Assembly: GCA_031732855.1 (NCBI GenBank)
Contig: JAVMKJ010000110.1
Coordinates: forward strand, 33,046 to 97,045
Length of the DNA stretch: 64,000 bases
Reading direction: 5' to 3'
Source of the DNA: JAVMKJ01 sp031732855
GTDB lineage: Bacteria; Pseudomonadota; Gammaproteobacteria; Competibacterales; Competibacteraceae
Shown here one piece after another: positions 35,862 through 44,347 of the stretch; positions within the stretch are counted from its first letter, which is position 1; the number at the start of each line of letters is the position of its first letter. The notes below the pieces were generated by a model. The model searched no databases and was not told where the DNA came from. It saw only the letters and a list, made by a program, of their open reading frames with translations. Position numbers and translations under genes: made by a program.

Positions 35862-37463
35862 CTATTCCATATAGCCCAACATATGCAACTGCTCGAGAAT
35901 CCTGGCTTTTTCAGCCGCGCTGGCTTCAGTGGTCTTGCTGGTCCCACCCGCGACCGGCAGGGTTGGATCACCCAAGCGAACCGGATGGGAAATCCGTTGT
36001 TCGGCGGTGAAGAAAGCCTCTGGTACCCTCCCTTCCAAGTCTCCGGGAATATCCAGGCCCAAGCTGTATAGCAGGGTGGCCGCCACGTCCACGATGTCGC
36101 GGGGCTCGCCATGCTGGCCGGCGACGATACCCGGACCGGCAGCCAGGAAAATGCCCTCGGGATGATGGGTACCGACTGGATAGGGACGCGGCAACACCAC
36201 TGGTTCCAGATTTTTTATCGAGACAAAACCGTGATCGCGCAAGGTCAACAACAGATCGGGAGCCTGACTCATGGATGGCCCAGGAAACACGTCCTCGCGG
36301 GTGCGGATGGCGCGGATGATGCGCTCGCCGCTTGCAGGATCGCGCAAGGCTTCCAGATCGACCATCAGTTTGGCGCGGAAGGCCGGGTACTCGGCGGCGG
36401 CGATGCCGGCTTCACCAGGATGGCGGGCGACGCGGATCGTAATGCCGTTGCTGGAAGGCGTATGGCAATAGGCCACGGTATTCTTCCAGTCGAGATGGGT
36501 GAAAAAGGCGCTGGCCTCGCGCCGGGCAAATTCCGCGCTGCCGTCGGCCAGCTTCCAGAACAAATAGCCTTTTTCATGCAGATAGCGGTTGATCCGCACC
36601 ACCTCGTTACTGTGGGTGAAACCATGATCGGAGGCCACGAACACTTGCGCCGCGGGACCGGCCAGCGCCACCAGTCGCTCCAGATACTGGTCCAACTGGC
36701 GGAAATAGCGCAGACATAGCGCCCGCATCCGCCGTTCCCAGGGCGAGGGGTCGCTGTTAAGCAAGGCCGGCTCCAGGAAGCGCCAAGCCTGATGCTGGAT
36801 CTTGTCGGTGCCATCGAACATCACTGCCATCAAGTCCGGCCGTTCGCTGGCCAGCAGGTGGCTGGCCACCCGAAACCACTGCTCCTCGCGGGGCAGATGA
36901 TATCCGACCCAGGCTTCGCACTCCGCTTCGGAAAGATCGTCCAGCGACTGATTTTCCCGCTCGAAATCCCAGGCCAGCTCCTTGGGGTTGAAGCCATCCA
37001 GGGCACGCAAACGTTCGTAAAGCGACTCGGGATAGCTGTTGCGGCGCAGGTGCTTCCAGGGAACGAAACCGGGCAACAGAAACCCGTTGACCGGCCGGGG
37101 CGGCGCGGTAATCGGGAAGTTGAGCGCCGCCACGCGCCGCTGTTGGCGGCTGGCAATGGCCCAGATCGTCTCCACCCGGATATCACGGGCATCGTAGAGA
37201 GTCGTAAAACCCTCGCCATTCTGTTCGGCCACCCGCAGAAAGTCGAAAACTCCATGCTGGCCCGGCCAGCGCCCGGTCATCAGCGAGACCCAAGCGGGCG
37301 GAGTGAGGGGGTTGGGCGTGGAGCGCAGCACCGCCCGTGTCCCGCTCGCCATGAAAGACCTGAGAAACGGCATTACGATCTCGCCGTCGGGGTCGGGTTG
37401 GATCATTGCATCCAGCAGGGTGAAGGTGGCACCATCCAGACCGATGAACAGGGTCCGGGTCAT
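35862..37463 (-). CDS. AlkP-superfamily phosphodiesterase / nucleotide pyrophosphatase-like enzyme
   Basis: The 533-residue protein has the metal-site and nucleophile pattern of the type I phosphodiesterase branch: LFIGLDGATFTLLDAM (Asp), NPLTPPAWVSLMTGRWPGQ (Thr nucleophile), MFDGTDKIQHQ (Asp, His), VASDHGFTHSNE (Asp-His) and VGTHHPEGIF (His). It appears cytoplasmic. It could cleave a phosphodiester or sulfate ester. Its ATG overlaps the acyl carrier protein stop by 4 bases, so the two proteins are made together. Confidence 0.8.
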   Translation of the reverse strand: MTRTLFIGLDGATFTLLDAMIQPDPDGEIVMPFLRSFMASGTRAVLRSTPNPLTPPAWVSLMTGRWPGQHGVFDFLRVAEQNGEGFTTLYDARDIRVETIWAIASRQQRRVAALNFPITAPPRPVNGFLLPGFVPWKHLRRNSYPESLYERLRALDGFNPKELAWDFERENQSLDDLSEAECEAWVGYHLPREEQWFRVASHLLASERPDLMAVMFDGTDKIQHQAWRFLEPALLNSDPSPWERRMRALCLRYFRQLDQYLERLVALAGPAAQVFVASDHGFTHSNEVVRINRYLHEKGYLFWKLADGSAEFARREASAFFTHLDWKNTVAYCHTPSSNGITIRVARHPGEAGIAAAEYPAFRAKLMVDLEALRDPASGERIIRAIRTREDVFPGPSMSQAPDLLLTLRDHGFVSIKNLEPVVLPRPYPVGTHHPEGIFLAAGPGIVAGQHGEPRDIVDVAATLLYSLGLDIPGDLEGRVPEAFFTAEQRISHPVRLGDPTLPVAGGTSKTTEASAAEKARILEQLHMLGYME

Positions 37464-37747
37464 ACGCCGTCACCTCGCTGCAATTTTCGCTCGACAAAGA
37501 CGACCAGTTCGCCGATGGTGAGATCGCTGACATACTGATCGCCTTGCATCAGCAATCCCTCGAAACCCAGGCGGCCCCGCCCAAAGTGCTCCTCGATCGA
37601 CACGAGGAGATGGACGATATCGATGGAACTGAAACCCAGATCAGTGACCAACCGGGTTTCCAGGGTAATCGCCTCATCCAATGTGATCTCCCAGTCCCGA
37701 ATCGAATCTTCAATCAGCGTAATGATGCTGAATGCAACTCTAAGCAT
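37460..37747 (-). CDS. Acyl carrier protein
   Basis: The 95-residue acidic protein has the carrier-protein pattern TRLVTDLGFSSIDIVHLLVS, where Ser41 corresponds to the phosphopantetheine-bearing Ser of DSL, and helix IV near the C-terminus. The ATG at 37747 gives MLRVAFSIITLIEDSIRDWE; the frame is open upstream to 37903 without carrier-protein similarity. No ketosynthase, ligase or phosphopantetheinyl transferase is encoded nearby, so it must be loaded by enzymes encoded elsewhere. Confidence 0.8.
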   Translation of the reverse strand: MLRVAFSIITLIEDSIRDWEITLDEAITLETRLVTDLGFSSIDIVHLLVSIEEHFGRGRLGFEGLLMQGDQYVSDLTIGELVVFVERKLQRGDGV

Positions 37748-38148
37748 GGTTATTTCCGACAACTTGAGGTCTGGACAGGATTTTCTTCTCGCGGGAAAGG
37801 CAAGAACCGATGGCGGGGCTCCTTCCAATCGCACTGGATGGCAGTGCACCGTCAGCCTCTGGCACCTCTCCGTTCCAGCACAGCACGCAAGGTCTCGACG
37901 CATTCAAATCTGGACGGTCGAACAGCCGGAAATCTCGCCTCCGTCGCAGATCGCCCAAGAAAACCTAGCATGGCAGTGCCATTTTGCGAGGTTGCCATGA
38001 AAGTACCGGACTTTCATCGTTGGGGGTGTCGATTCCATCGACATGATTGTTAGGCACTCGCTGGAACTCCGAATCGGTCCTTCACTGTCAATCAGGACTG
38101 GCTAGTAACGGGCACGCACGGAGAAACGCTCTTTACACCTATTTCAGC
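37748..38148. other. Internal gap of the accessory cluster
   Basis: These 401 bases separate the TPR/sulfatase/Gly-rich genes from the ACP-led genes. I see no supported gene. A short palindrome TGGCAGTGCCA lies at 37971-37981. A second promoter of the cluster may lie here, but no convincing -35/-10 pair was found. Confidence 0.4.
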
Positions 38149-38754
38149 CTAGCGCTTTTGCAGCTTGCCTATTAGTTCCAGTTCCTTGAGTCCCTTGTCC
38201 AGGGTTTCTTCCAGCCAGTCGATACGCTTTTCCAACTGGGCACGATAACGACTCAGCATTTCCGGCGAGAACGTGCTGAAGGGCGTGGAAGATTCACTCG
38301 TCATGGCGATGTCGTCGTCGAGAAGGGGGGGCGCGGCCTCGGGCACGGTTTGAGATATCGGCGGAGAAGGACGGGCCGGCGTTTCCGTTCCTCTATCCAA
38401 GGCTGCCCGGAAACGACCGCCGCGTCCCATGCCACCCCCGAAGCCACCCGCCACTCTACCCTGTTGCCGGCGCTGCGCCAGCATTTCCCTCAACCGGGGG
38501 AAGCGTTCCAATACTGCCTGGGGGTCACCGCCACCTTCTCCCATCGGCGGATTCCGGAACAGGCCCCGTCCTCCGCCCAACCCACGCCCGTCCAAAGCAT
38601 TCTCCTCCAGGACCTGCGCCGGCTCCGCAGATTCCAGATCTGGCTTTCTCAGGATCTCTGGCGATTCCGGCAATGGCGCCTGATCGAGCCGTTGATGCTT
38701 TTCCTTTAACGCCTGCAATCGCGCGCGCCGCGCCTGAGCATCGTCTTGAGCCAT
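38149..38754 (-). CDS. Gly/Arg-rich coiled-coil protein, unknown function
   Basis: The 201-residue protein starts MAQDDAQARRARLQALKEKH. Its middle is rich in Gly and Arg (GRGLGGGRGLFRNPP and VAGGFGGGMGRGGRF), and its C-terminus is a helix LSRYRAQLEKRIDWLEETLD. The ending resembles the C-terminal helix of the protein at 28096, with a shared R-x(2-3)-WLE core. The Met at 38754 is chosen over one 51 bases upstream. I do not recognise the family; a scaffold or granule-surface role is speculative. Confidence 0.5.
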   Translation of the reverse strand: MAQDDAQARRARLQALKEKHQRLDQAPLPESPEILRKPDLESAEPAQVLEENALDGRGLGGGRGLFRNPPMGEGGGDPQAVLERFPRLREMLAQRRQQGRVAGGFGGGMGRGGRFRAALDRGTETPARPSPPISQTVPEAAPPLLDDDIAMTSESSTPFSTFSPEMLSRYRAQLEKRIDWLEETLDKGLKELELIGKLQKR

Positions 38755-38838
38755 GCTTGCCTCACTCGGTGAAAAGTGTGAAAAATCGTCGGGTAAACAA
38801 TACACCCCAGTTATGTTTGACGCGAAGCCACGCGGAAA

Positions 38839-39657
38839 TCAACGTGGCACCCGCCCCTCGATGAAGGGCACTTCGAAAACTTTCTCGTGCATGATCGGCC
38901 CGTGGCCGAAATATCCGTCCTCACCGAACAGTTCGCCATGATCGGAGGTGATGATGACATGGGTATTGTCGGGACAACGGGCGAACAGACGATCCATCAG
39001 GGAGTCCAAGTATTCCACGCAACGGATCTGCTGCTGGTGCAGGGATTGCATCTGCCGGGAATCGAAGAACTCGTCATCCCCGGCTGGATCGCGGCCATCG
39101 GCCAGCGCCTTGAAGACGCCATGCACCCCGGAAATATGCGGCAGGCTTTCCTTGGGCAGCATGTAGGGATAATGGGTTTCACCCAGATTGAGAAAGTAGA
39201 AGTACGGCTGCCCGTCCTCGAATTCGATGCCCTCGATCATGCCGGCAAAATCGCTGTGGTTCTCCATCAACCGGTAGTCATCGAAGTGGCGGCTAAGCAG
39301 GGTAAACGGATTGAGTACCGGTAGGGAGACCCGGGCCACGCAATAATAACCCAAACCTTGCAGCACCTTCGGTAACGAAAGCTCGGGTATAAAGGACTGA
39401 AAGGACAGGTTAGGGATGCCCAACCGATCAACCCATTGGCTGAATTCCTTTTTATAGACCTCGGAGGCGAACACCCCGTGCGGGCTGGCATGCGGCATCA
39501 TCCCCATGAGAAAGGCATAATGAGCCGGCGCTGTCCAGGAAGCATAACTCCAACGGCGTTCCAGCGTACCGACCCGCGCCATGTTCGGGGCGTTGGCTCG
39601 GGCAAAGCTGTCGTAGCGACAACTGTCGAAGATTAAGAAAACCAGATGATTGGCCAT
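38839..39657 (-). CDS. Sulfatase/AlkP-fold hydrolase, short form
   Basis: The 272-residue protein begins MANHLVFLIFDSCRYDSFAR, then SYASWTAPAHYAFLMGMMP, which places the catalytic Thr or Ser where sulfatases carry the formylglycine Cys/Ser. Later motifs are LGETHYPY and VIITSDHGELFGEDGYFGHG, supplying metal-binding Asp and His. There is no CxPxR sulfatase signature, so a phosphatase or phosphotransferase reaction is as likely as sulfatase. It is shorter than typical family members. The start at 39657 lies 19 bases after the TPR stop. Confidence 0.72.
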   Translation of the reverse strand: MANHLVFLIFDSCRYDSFARANAPNMARVGTLERRWSYASWTAPAHYAFLMGMMPHASPHGVFASEVYKKEFSQWVDRLGIPNLSFQSFIPELSLPKVLQGLGYYCVARVSLPVLNPFTLLSRHFDDYRLMENHSDFAGMIEGIEFEDGQPYFYFLNLGETHYPYMLPKESLPHISGVHGVFKALADGRDPAGDDEFFDSRQMQSLHQQQIRCVEYLDSLMDRLFARCPDNTHVIITSDHGELFGEDGYFGHGPIMHEKVFEVPFIEGRVPR

Positions 39658-39676
39658 GCGGGGCTGGGAGTTAAAT

Positions 39677-40870
39677 TCACACCGCAGTTTGGGCGCGGCG
39701 CAAATTTTGGCGGCGAGCGGAACGGCTTGGAGCATCTTTTCGCGGGCGTCGCCGTTTGCCGAAGGGGATACGAATCCTCGTGAAGACCTGATGCAGGCGG
39801 GCAGCCCTGACGCTGTCATCGCCTGGGATATCCTGCTTCAATTCCGGGTGCTGCTCGGCCAGCTCCGGAGCATGCAACAACACTGCCTGATACTCCTTTA
39901 TCGCTTCCTCGGGATAATCCAAGGCGACATAGATATTGCCCAGCAGGGCGTGAACCGCGGCGGCGCCACTCTTGCCACGCAGGAGGTCGCGCAGGAGATC
40001 CAAGGCATCGTCGTAGCGCTCCTCCCGAACATACAGTTTGGCCAAATTGTACTTGGCGCCGCTCGACCGTGGCTTGAGGCGTAACACTTCCCGGAAACAG
40101 CGTTCCGCCAGTGGATAATCGCCACTCTGGACGGCGCAATACCCCAGGAAGAAATGGGCCGATGCCTGATCTGGGCGCTGATCGAGAACCTGACAAAAAG
40201 CGGCGATCGCTCCCTGATGATTTTTCTCGCGGAGATACAACCGGCCTAACTGGAAAGCGCCTTGCCAGTATTTGGGATCCTTGCGCAACGCGGCGCGCAA
40301 CTCGGCGCTGGCCGCCTTGAGGTCTCCTTGCTGGCGGTGGATGGTCGCCAGCAGACTGTGCGCGGACAGCATCTGCGGGTTGGCGCGCAGACAGGCCTCT
40401 GCATGTTGTCGGGCTTCGGTGAATTCCTGCTGCCGGGCCAGCAGACGGCCCAGTTGCAATTGCACGCCGGACAGATTGGGCTTTTGGACCAATGCCTCGC
40501 GGAAATTGGCGATCGCCTGTTCCGGCTTGTCTAGAGCGGCATAAGCATTGCCGGTCATCGCCAGGGCGGCTGCGAACTGGCGTTGGCCACGCAGCGCTTG
40601 CTGGAAATGCTCGATAGCGGTTTGATATGCGTCTTGTTTATAGCATACGACCCCGATAAGGAAATGGGCCATGGCCAGTTTTGAATCAAGGCGCAACGCC
40701 TGTTGCAAAGCTTCCCGAGCCTCGTCATAGCGCTGCTCGCGGAAATGCCGCACACCTGCCCGCACATAAGCCAAGGCTTCCTGACTGGCTGGGCCACTAC
40801 CGACCCGCTCCAAGCGCGGTTCCCATTCGCCATCTTCCAGCACGCCATCGCTAATTTCGTTCTCGATCAT
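39677..40870 (-). CDS. Tetratricopeptide repeat protein
   Basis: The 397-residue protein consists of about nine TPR units between residues 30 and 350, for example AHFLIGVVCYKQDAYQTAIE and AKYNLAKLYVREERYDDALD, and a basic tail (FGKRRRPRKDAPSRSARR). The start is taken at Met 40870; an earlier in-frame start at 40915 exists. TPR proteins hold complexes together, so this may organise the enzymes of the cluster. It is the first gene of the accessory set, with an AT-rich upstream region. Confidence 0.75.
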   Translation of the reverse strand: MIENEISDGVLEDGEWEPRLERVGSGPASQEALAYVRAGVRHFREQRYDEAREALQQALRLDSKLAMAHFLIGVVCYKQDAYQTAIEHFQQALRGQRQFAAALAMTGNAYAALDKPEQAIANFREALVQKPNLSGVQLQLGRLLARQQEFTEARQHAEACLRANPQMLSAHSLLATIHRQQGDLKAASAELRAALRKDPKYWQGAFQLGRLYLREKNHQGAIAAFCQVLDQRPDQASAHFFLGYCAVQSGDYPLAERCFREVLRLKPRSSGAKYNLAKLYVREERYDDALDLLRDLLRGKSGAAAVHALLGNIYVALDYPEEAIKEYQAVLLHAPELAEQHPELKQDIPGDDSVRAARLHQVFTRIRIPFGKRRRPRKDAPSRSARRQNLRRAQTAV

Positions 40871-41279
40871 AAATACGTTCCTTGCTGCTTGACTTGGCTT
40901 GCAATGTAAAGTCAATGCGGATTTTCAGTTGGCCATGCCTGCCATTGCTTACAACTCGAACAAAAACTTTTTTATAATAATCCATATGTGAACAAATACA
41001 AACAAAGGTCAATTTCAAGAGACCCAATCATGGAACAGCCAGTTTGCTGTATTATGCAACCAACAGTTTCAAGAGGGGTTTGAGCAGGCTTTTTCTTCAG
41101 AGGCGGGCATTATGACGAACTGAAAGAATGTTGCGGCAGAGCGAAGTAAATTACTCTCCTGGTAGGAAACCGAAGGCCAAGGAAGACTTTCCCCCTTGAC
41201 CGGAGGAGAGGAAACAGAACGCCTCCTTCTCCCGAGTTGCCTGCGAGGGTAGATAGGAAATTCGGGCACACCCTTCCCC
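40871..41279 (-). promoter_or_regulatory. Gap between nuoF and the accessory cluster
   Basis: This stretch of just over 400 bases has no supported gene. Toward the TPR gene it is strongly AT-rich; on the minus strand TTGACC followed after 17 bases by ACATAT is a promoter candidate. No nuoG start, pseudogene fragment, integrase or repeat was recognised next to nuoF. Confidence 0.4.
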
Positions 41280-42572
41280 TCAGGCGGGCAGCAGTTCCGC
41301 TGCCTGCACCATGCTGCGCTTGTGCTCGATGTAATAGGCAAATTCGTGGCGATAATGCTTGACGAAACTGCGAACCGGCATCGCGGCGGCATCGCCCAGC
41401 GCGCAGATGGTCCGCCCTTCGATGCGGCTGGCCACGCTGTCCAGCAGATCCAGATCCTCGGGCCGCCCCTTGCCCTCGACGATGCGGGTGACCATCCGGT
41501 ACAGCCAGCCGGTGCCTTCGCGGCACGGTGTACACTGGCCGCAGGATTCGGAATAGTAGAACCGGGAGATGCGTTGCAGCGTCTTGACCATATCGGTGGT
41601 CTCGTCCATGACGATCACCGCTCCGGAACCCAGCATCGAACCGGCCTTGACGACCGAATCGTAGTCCATGTTGGCTTTCAACATGATCTCGCCCGGCACC
41701 ACCGGCACCGAGGATCCGCCCGGAATGACCGCCTTGAGCCGGCGACCCTTCCAAACCCCACCGGCCAAAGCCAGCAGTTCGGCGAACGGAATACCCATCG
41801 AAACCTCGAAATTGCCGGGCCTCTCGACATGGCCGGACACCGAGAAAATCTTGGTGCCGCCCGCGTTGGTGGTCCCGAGGTCGGCAAACCATCCGCCACC
41901 GTTGCGAATGATCGAGGGTACCGAGGAATACGTCTCGGTGTTGTTGATGGTGGTCGGCCGGCCGTACAAGCCATAGCTGGCCGGGAACGGCGGCTTGAAG
42001 CGAGGCTGGCCTTTCTTGCCCTCGAGCGACTCCAGCAGGGCGGTTTCCTCGCCGCAGATGTAGGCGCCGGCGCCCAAGGTCGGATACAGATCGAAGTCGA
42101 TACCCGAACCCATGATGTTCCTACCCAGCAGGCCGGCGGCATAAGCTTCCTCGACCGCGTTTTCGAAGCGCTGGAAAGGCTCGTCCATGAACTCGCCGCG
42201 CATGTAATTGTACCCAACGGTGGAGCCGGTCGCGAACCCGGCGATGGCCATGCCTTCGACCAGAGCATGGGGGTTGAAGCGCAGGATGTCGCGGTCCTTG
42301 CAGGTACCCGGTTCGGATTCGTCCGAATTGCAGACCATGTACTTTTGCACCGAAGCGTTGCGCGGCATGAACGTCCATTTCAGGCCAGCCGGGAACCCGG
42401 CGCCGCCGCGACCGCGCAGGCCGGACTTCTTGACTTCATCGATCACCTGATCGGGAGTCAGACCCCCAGCCAGAATCTTTTTCCAAGCCTCGTACCCGCC
42501 TATGGTCGTGTAGGTATCGATCGACCAAGGCCGGTCCAGACCCAGCGTCCGGTAACACACTTCGTTGGCCAT
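41280..42572 (-). CDS. nuoF: NADH-quinone oxidoreductase subunit F
   Basis: The 430-residue subunit binds NADH, FMN and the N3 cluster of complex I. Visible are GLRGRGGAGFPAGLKW (NADH/FMN site), YICGEETALLESLEGKKGQP, and the 4Fe-4S motif ESCGQCTPCREGTGW with the fourth Cys in GRTICALGD. Translation starts 6 bases after nuoE. The next complex I gene in the usual order, nuoG, does not follow; the accessory cluster does. Confidence 0.97.
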   Translation of the reverse strand: MANEVCYRTLGLDRPWSIDTYTTIGGYEAWKKILAGGLTPDQVIDEVKKSGLRGRGGAGFPAGLKWTFMPRNASVQKYMVCNSDESEPGTCKDRDILRFNPHALVEGMAIAGFATGSTVGYNYMRGEFMDEPFQRFENAVEEAYAAGLLGRNIMGSGIDFDLYPTLGAGAYICGEETALLESLEGKKGQPRFKPPFPASYGLYGRPTTINNTETYSSVPSIIRNGGGWFADLGTTNAGGTKIFSVSGHVERPGNFEVSMGIPFAELLALAGGVWKGRRLKAVIPGGSSVPVVPGEIMLKANMDYDSVVKAGSMLGSGAVIVMDETTDMVKTLQRISRFYYSESCGQCTPCREGTGWLYRMVTRIVEGKGRPEDLDLLDSVASRIEGRTICALGDAAAMPVRSFVKHYRHEFAYYIEHKRSMVQAAELLPA

Positions 42573-42578
42573 CGCGGT

Positions 42579-43076
42579 TTACTCCAGACTATCCAGCACC
42601 TGATCCACCTTTTCAGGAGTCAGATGTTCGTAGTAGACGTGATCCACCTGCATCATCGGCGCCCCGCAACAGGCGGCCAGGCATTCCTCTTCTTTCTTCA
42701 GGTAGAACTTGCCGTCCGGCGTGCTCTCGCCCAGCTTGATGCCGAGTTTCTTCTCGATGTACGCCAGCACGGTATCGCCGCCGCGCAACATGCAGGAAAT
42801 GTTGGTGCAAACCGCGATGTTATGCCGGCCGACCGGTTCCAGCTCGAACATCGAATAGAAGCTGGCCACCTCGTAAACGGCGATGGGCGGCATATCCAGG
42901 TAGTCGGCCACCGCATCCATCAATTCCGTGGTCAGATAGCCGCCGTTCTCGTGCTGCACCTCGCGCAGGGCTGCCAGCACCGCCGATTGCTTGCGCTCGG
43001 GGGGATAGCGGGTCAGCCAGTGATCGATCTCCGCGCGGGCGTGGGCGGACAGCAGATCGCTCTTGCGTGCACTCAT
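42579..43076 (-). CDS. nuoE: NADH-quinone oxidoreductase subunit E
   Basis: The 165-residue thioredoxin-like subunit carries the N1a 2Fe-2S cluster, with ligands in CTNISCMLRG and CLAACCGAP. A helical N-terminal part includes YPPERKQSAVLAALREVQHE. Its start overlaps the nuoD stop by one base. Confidence 0.96.
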   Translation of the reverse strand: MSARKSDLLSAHARAEIDHWLTRYPPERKQSAVLAALREVQHENGGYLTTELMDAVADYLDMPPIAVYEVASFYSMFELEPVGRHNIAVCTNISCMLRGGDTVLAYIEKKLGIKLGESTPDGKFYLKKEEECLAACCGAPMMQVDHVYYEHLTPEKVDQVLDSLE

Positions 43077-44335
43077 TAGCGGTCGACCTCTCCGAAGACG
43101 ATATCCTGTGTGCCGATGACGGCCACCACGTCGGCCAGCATGTGGCCGCGGGTCATCTCGTCCATGGACGACAGATGCGCGAAGCCGGCCGCTCGGACCT
43201 TGACCCGATAAGGTTTGTTGGCGCCGTCGGAAATCAGATAAATTCCATATTCGCCCTTGGGATGTTCGGTGGCCACATAGACCTCACCCTCGGGCACGCA
43301 GTAGCCCTCCGTGAACAGTTTGAAATGGTGGATCAGGGCTTCCATGTCCTCCTTCATCTTTTCGCGCGGCGGAGGGGCAACCTTACAGTCGTCGACGATG
43401 ACGGGGCCAGGATTTTCCTTCAGCCATTTCACGCACTGCCGGATGATGCGATTGGACTGGCGCAATTCCTCGACCCGGACCAGGTAGCGGTCGTAGCAGT
43501 CGCCGTTGACCCCTACCGGAATGTCGAAATCCAACTGGTCGTAGACTTCGTAGGGCTGCTTCTTGCGCAGGTCCCAGGCGATGCCGGAACCGCGCAACAT
43601 CGGGCCGGAAAAGCCCAGTTGCAGAGCGCGCTCGGGCGACACCACGCCGATACCAACCAGCCGCTGTTTCCAGATCCGGTTGTCGGTCAACAGGGTTTCG
43701 TATTCATCCACCCGCTGCGGGAACCGTTCGGTGAACGCCTCGATGAAGTCGAGCAGCGATCCCAACCGGGTGGCGTTCCGTTCGTCCACATCCTTCTTGC
43801 TGTGAAGCCTGGACGTTTCATACTCATATTTCGACATCGTGTTCGGCAAGTCGCGATAGACGCCGCCCACGCGGAAATAGGAGGGGTGCAGCCGCGCTCC
43901 GGAGACCGCCTCGTAGCAGTCCATCAGATCCTCGCGCTCGCGGAAGGCGTAGAGAAACATCGTCATGGCGCCGACGTCCAGACCGTGAGCGCCGATCCAC
44001 AACAGATGGTTCAAGATGCGAGTGATTTCCGCGTACATGACCCGGATGTACTGGGCGCGCACCGGCGGCTGGATGCCCAGCAATTTTTCGATGGCCAGCA
44101 CGTAACCGTGCTCGTTGCTCATCGCCGACATGTAATCGAGCCGGTCCATGTAGCCGATGCTTTGGTTGAACGGCTTGCTCTCGGCCAGTTTTTCGGTGCC
44201 GCGGTGCAACAGGCCAATGTGTGGGTCGGCGCGCTGGACCACCTCGCCGTCCATCTCCAGCACCAGGCGAAGTACGCCGTGGGCAGCCGGATGCTGCGGC
44301 CCGAAGTTCAGAGTGTAATTGCGAATCTCAGGCAT
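43076..44335 (-). CDS. nuoD: NADH-quinone oxidoreductase subunit D
   Basis: The 419-residue 49-kDa-type subunit lines the quinone site. NFGPQHPAAHGVLRLVLEMD is the signature start, and DPHIGLLHRGTEKL and LMDCYEAVSGARLHPSYFR follow. It is separate from nuoC, unlike the fused nuoCD of E. coli. Confidence 0.97.
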   Translation of the reverse strand: MPEIRNYTLNFGPQHPAAHGVLRLVLEMDGEVVQRADPHIGLLHRGTEKLAESKPFNQSIGYMDRLDYMSAMSNEHGYVLAIEKLLGIQPPVRAQYIRVMYAEITRILNHLLWIGAHGLDVGAMTMFLYAFREREDLMDCYEAVSGARLHPSYFRVGGVYRDLPNTMSKYEYETSRLHSKKDVDERNATRLGSLLDFIEAFTERFPQRVDEYETLLTDNRIWKQRLVGIGVVSPERALQLGFSGPMLRGSGIAWDLRKKQPYEVYDQLDFDIPVGVNGDCYDRYLVRVEELRQSNRIIRQCVKWLKENPGPVIVDDCKVAPPPREKMKEDMEALIHHFKLFTEGYCVPEGEVYVATEHPKGEYGIYLISDGANKPYRVKVRAAGFAHLSSMDEMTRGHMLADVVAVIGTQDIVFGEVDR

Positions 44336-44347
44336 CGACGGCTTCCC

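Noticed and set aside
37748..37903. An upstream extension of the acyl carrier protein frame
   Set aside because: The added residues (starting MRRDLACCAG) show no carrier-protein similarity, and the ATG at 37747 gives a normal ACP length.
38149..38754. The Gly-rich protein as a RiPP precursor for the PqqD-containing exporter
   Set aside because: It is long, lacks a recognisable leader and cleavage motif, and no RiPP-modifying enzyme (radical SAM, YcaO, LanM) is in the window. Left as unknown.
39657..40870. Traces of transposase, integrase or attachment repeats flanking the accessory cluster
   Set aside because: None was found at either border (23.9-24.2 kb or 40.9-41.3 kb), so transfer by a recognisable element cannot be claimed.
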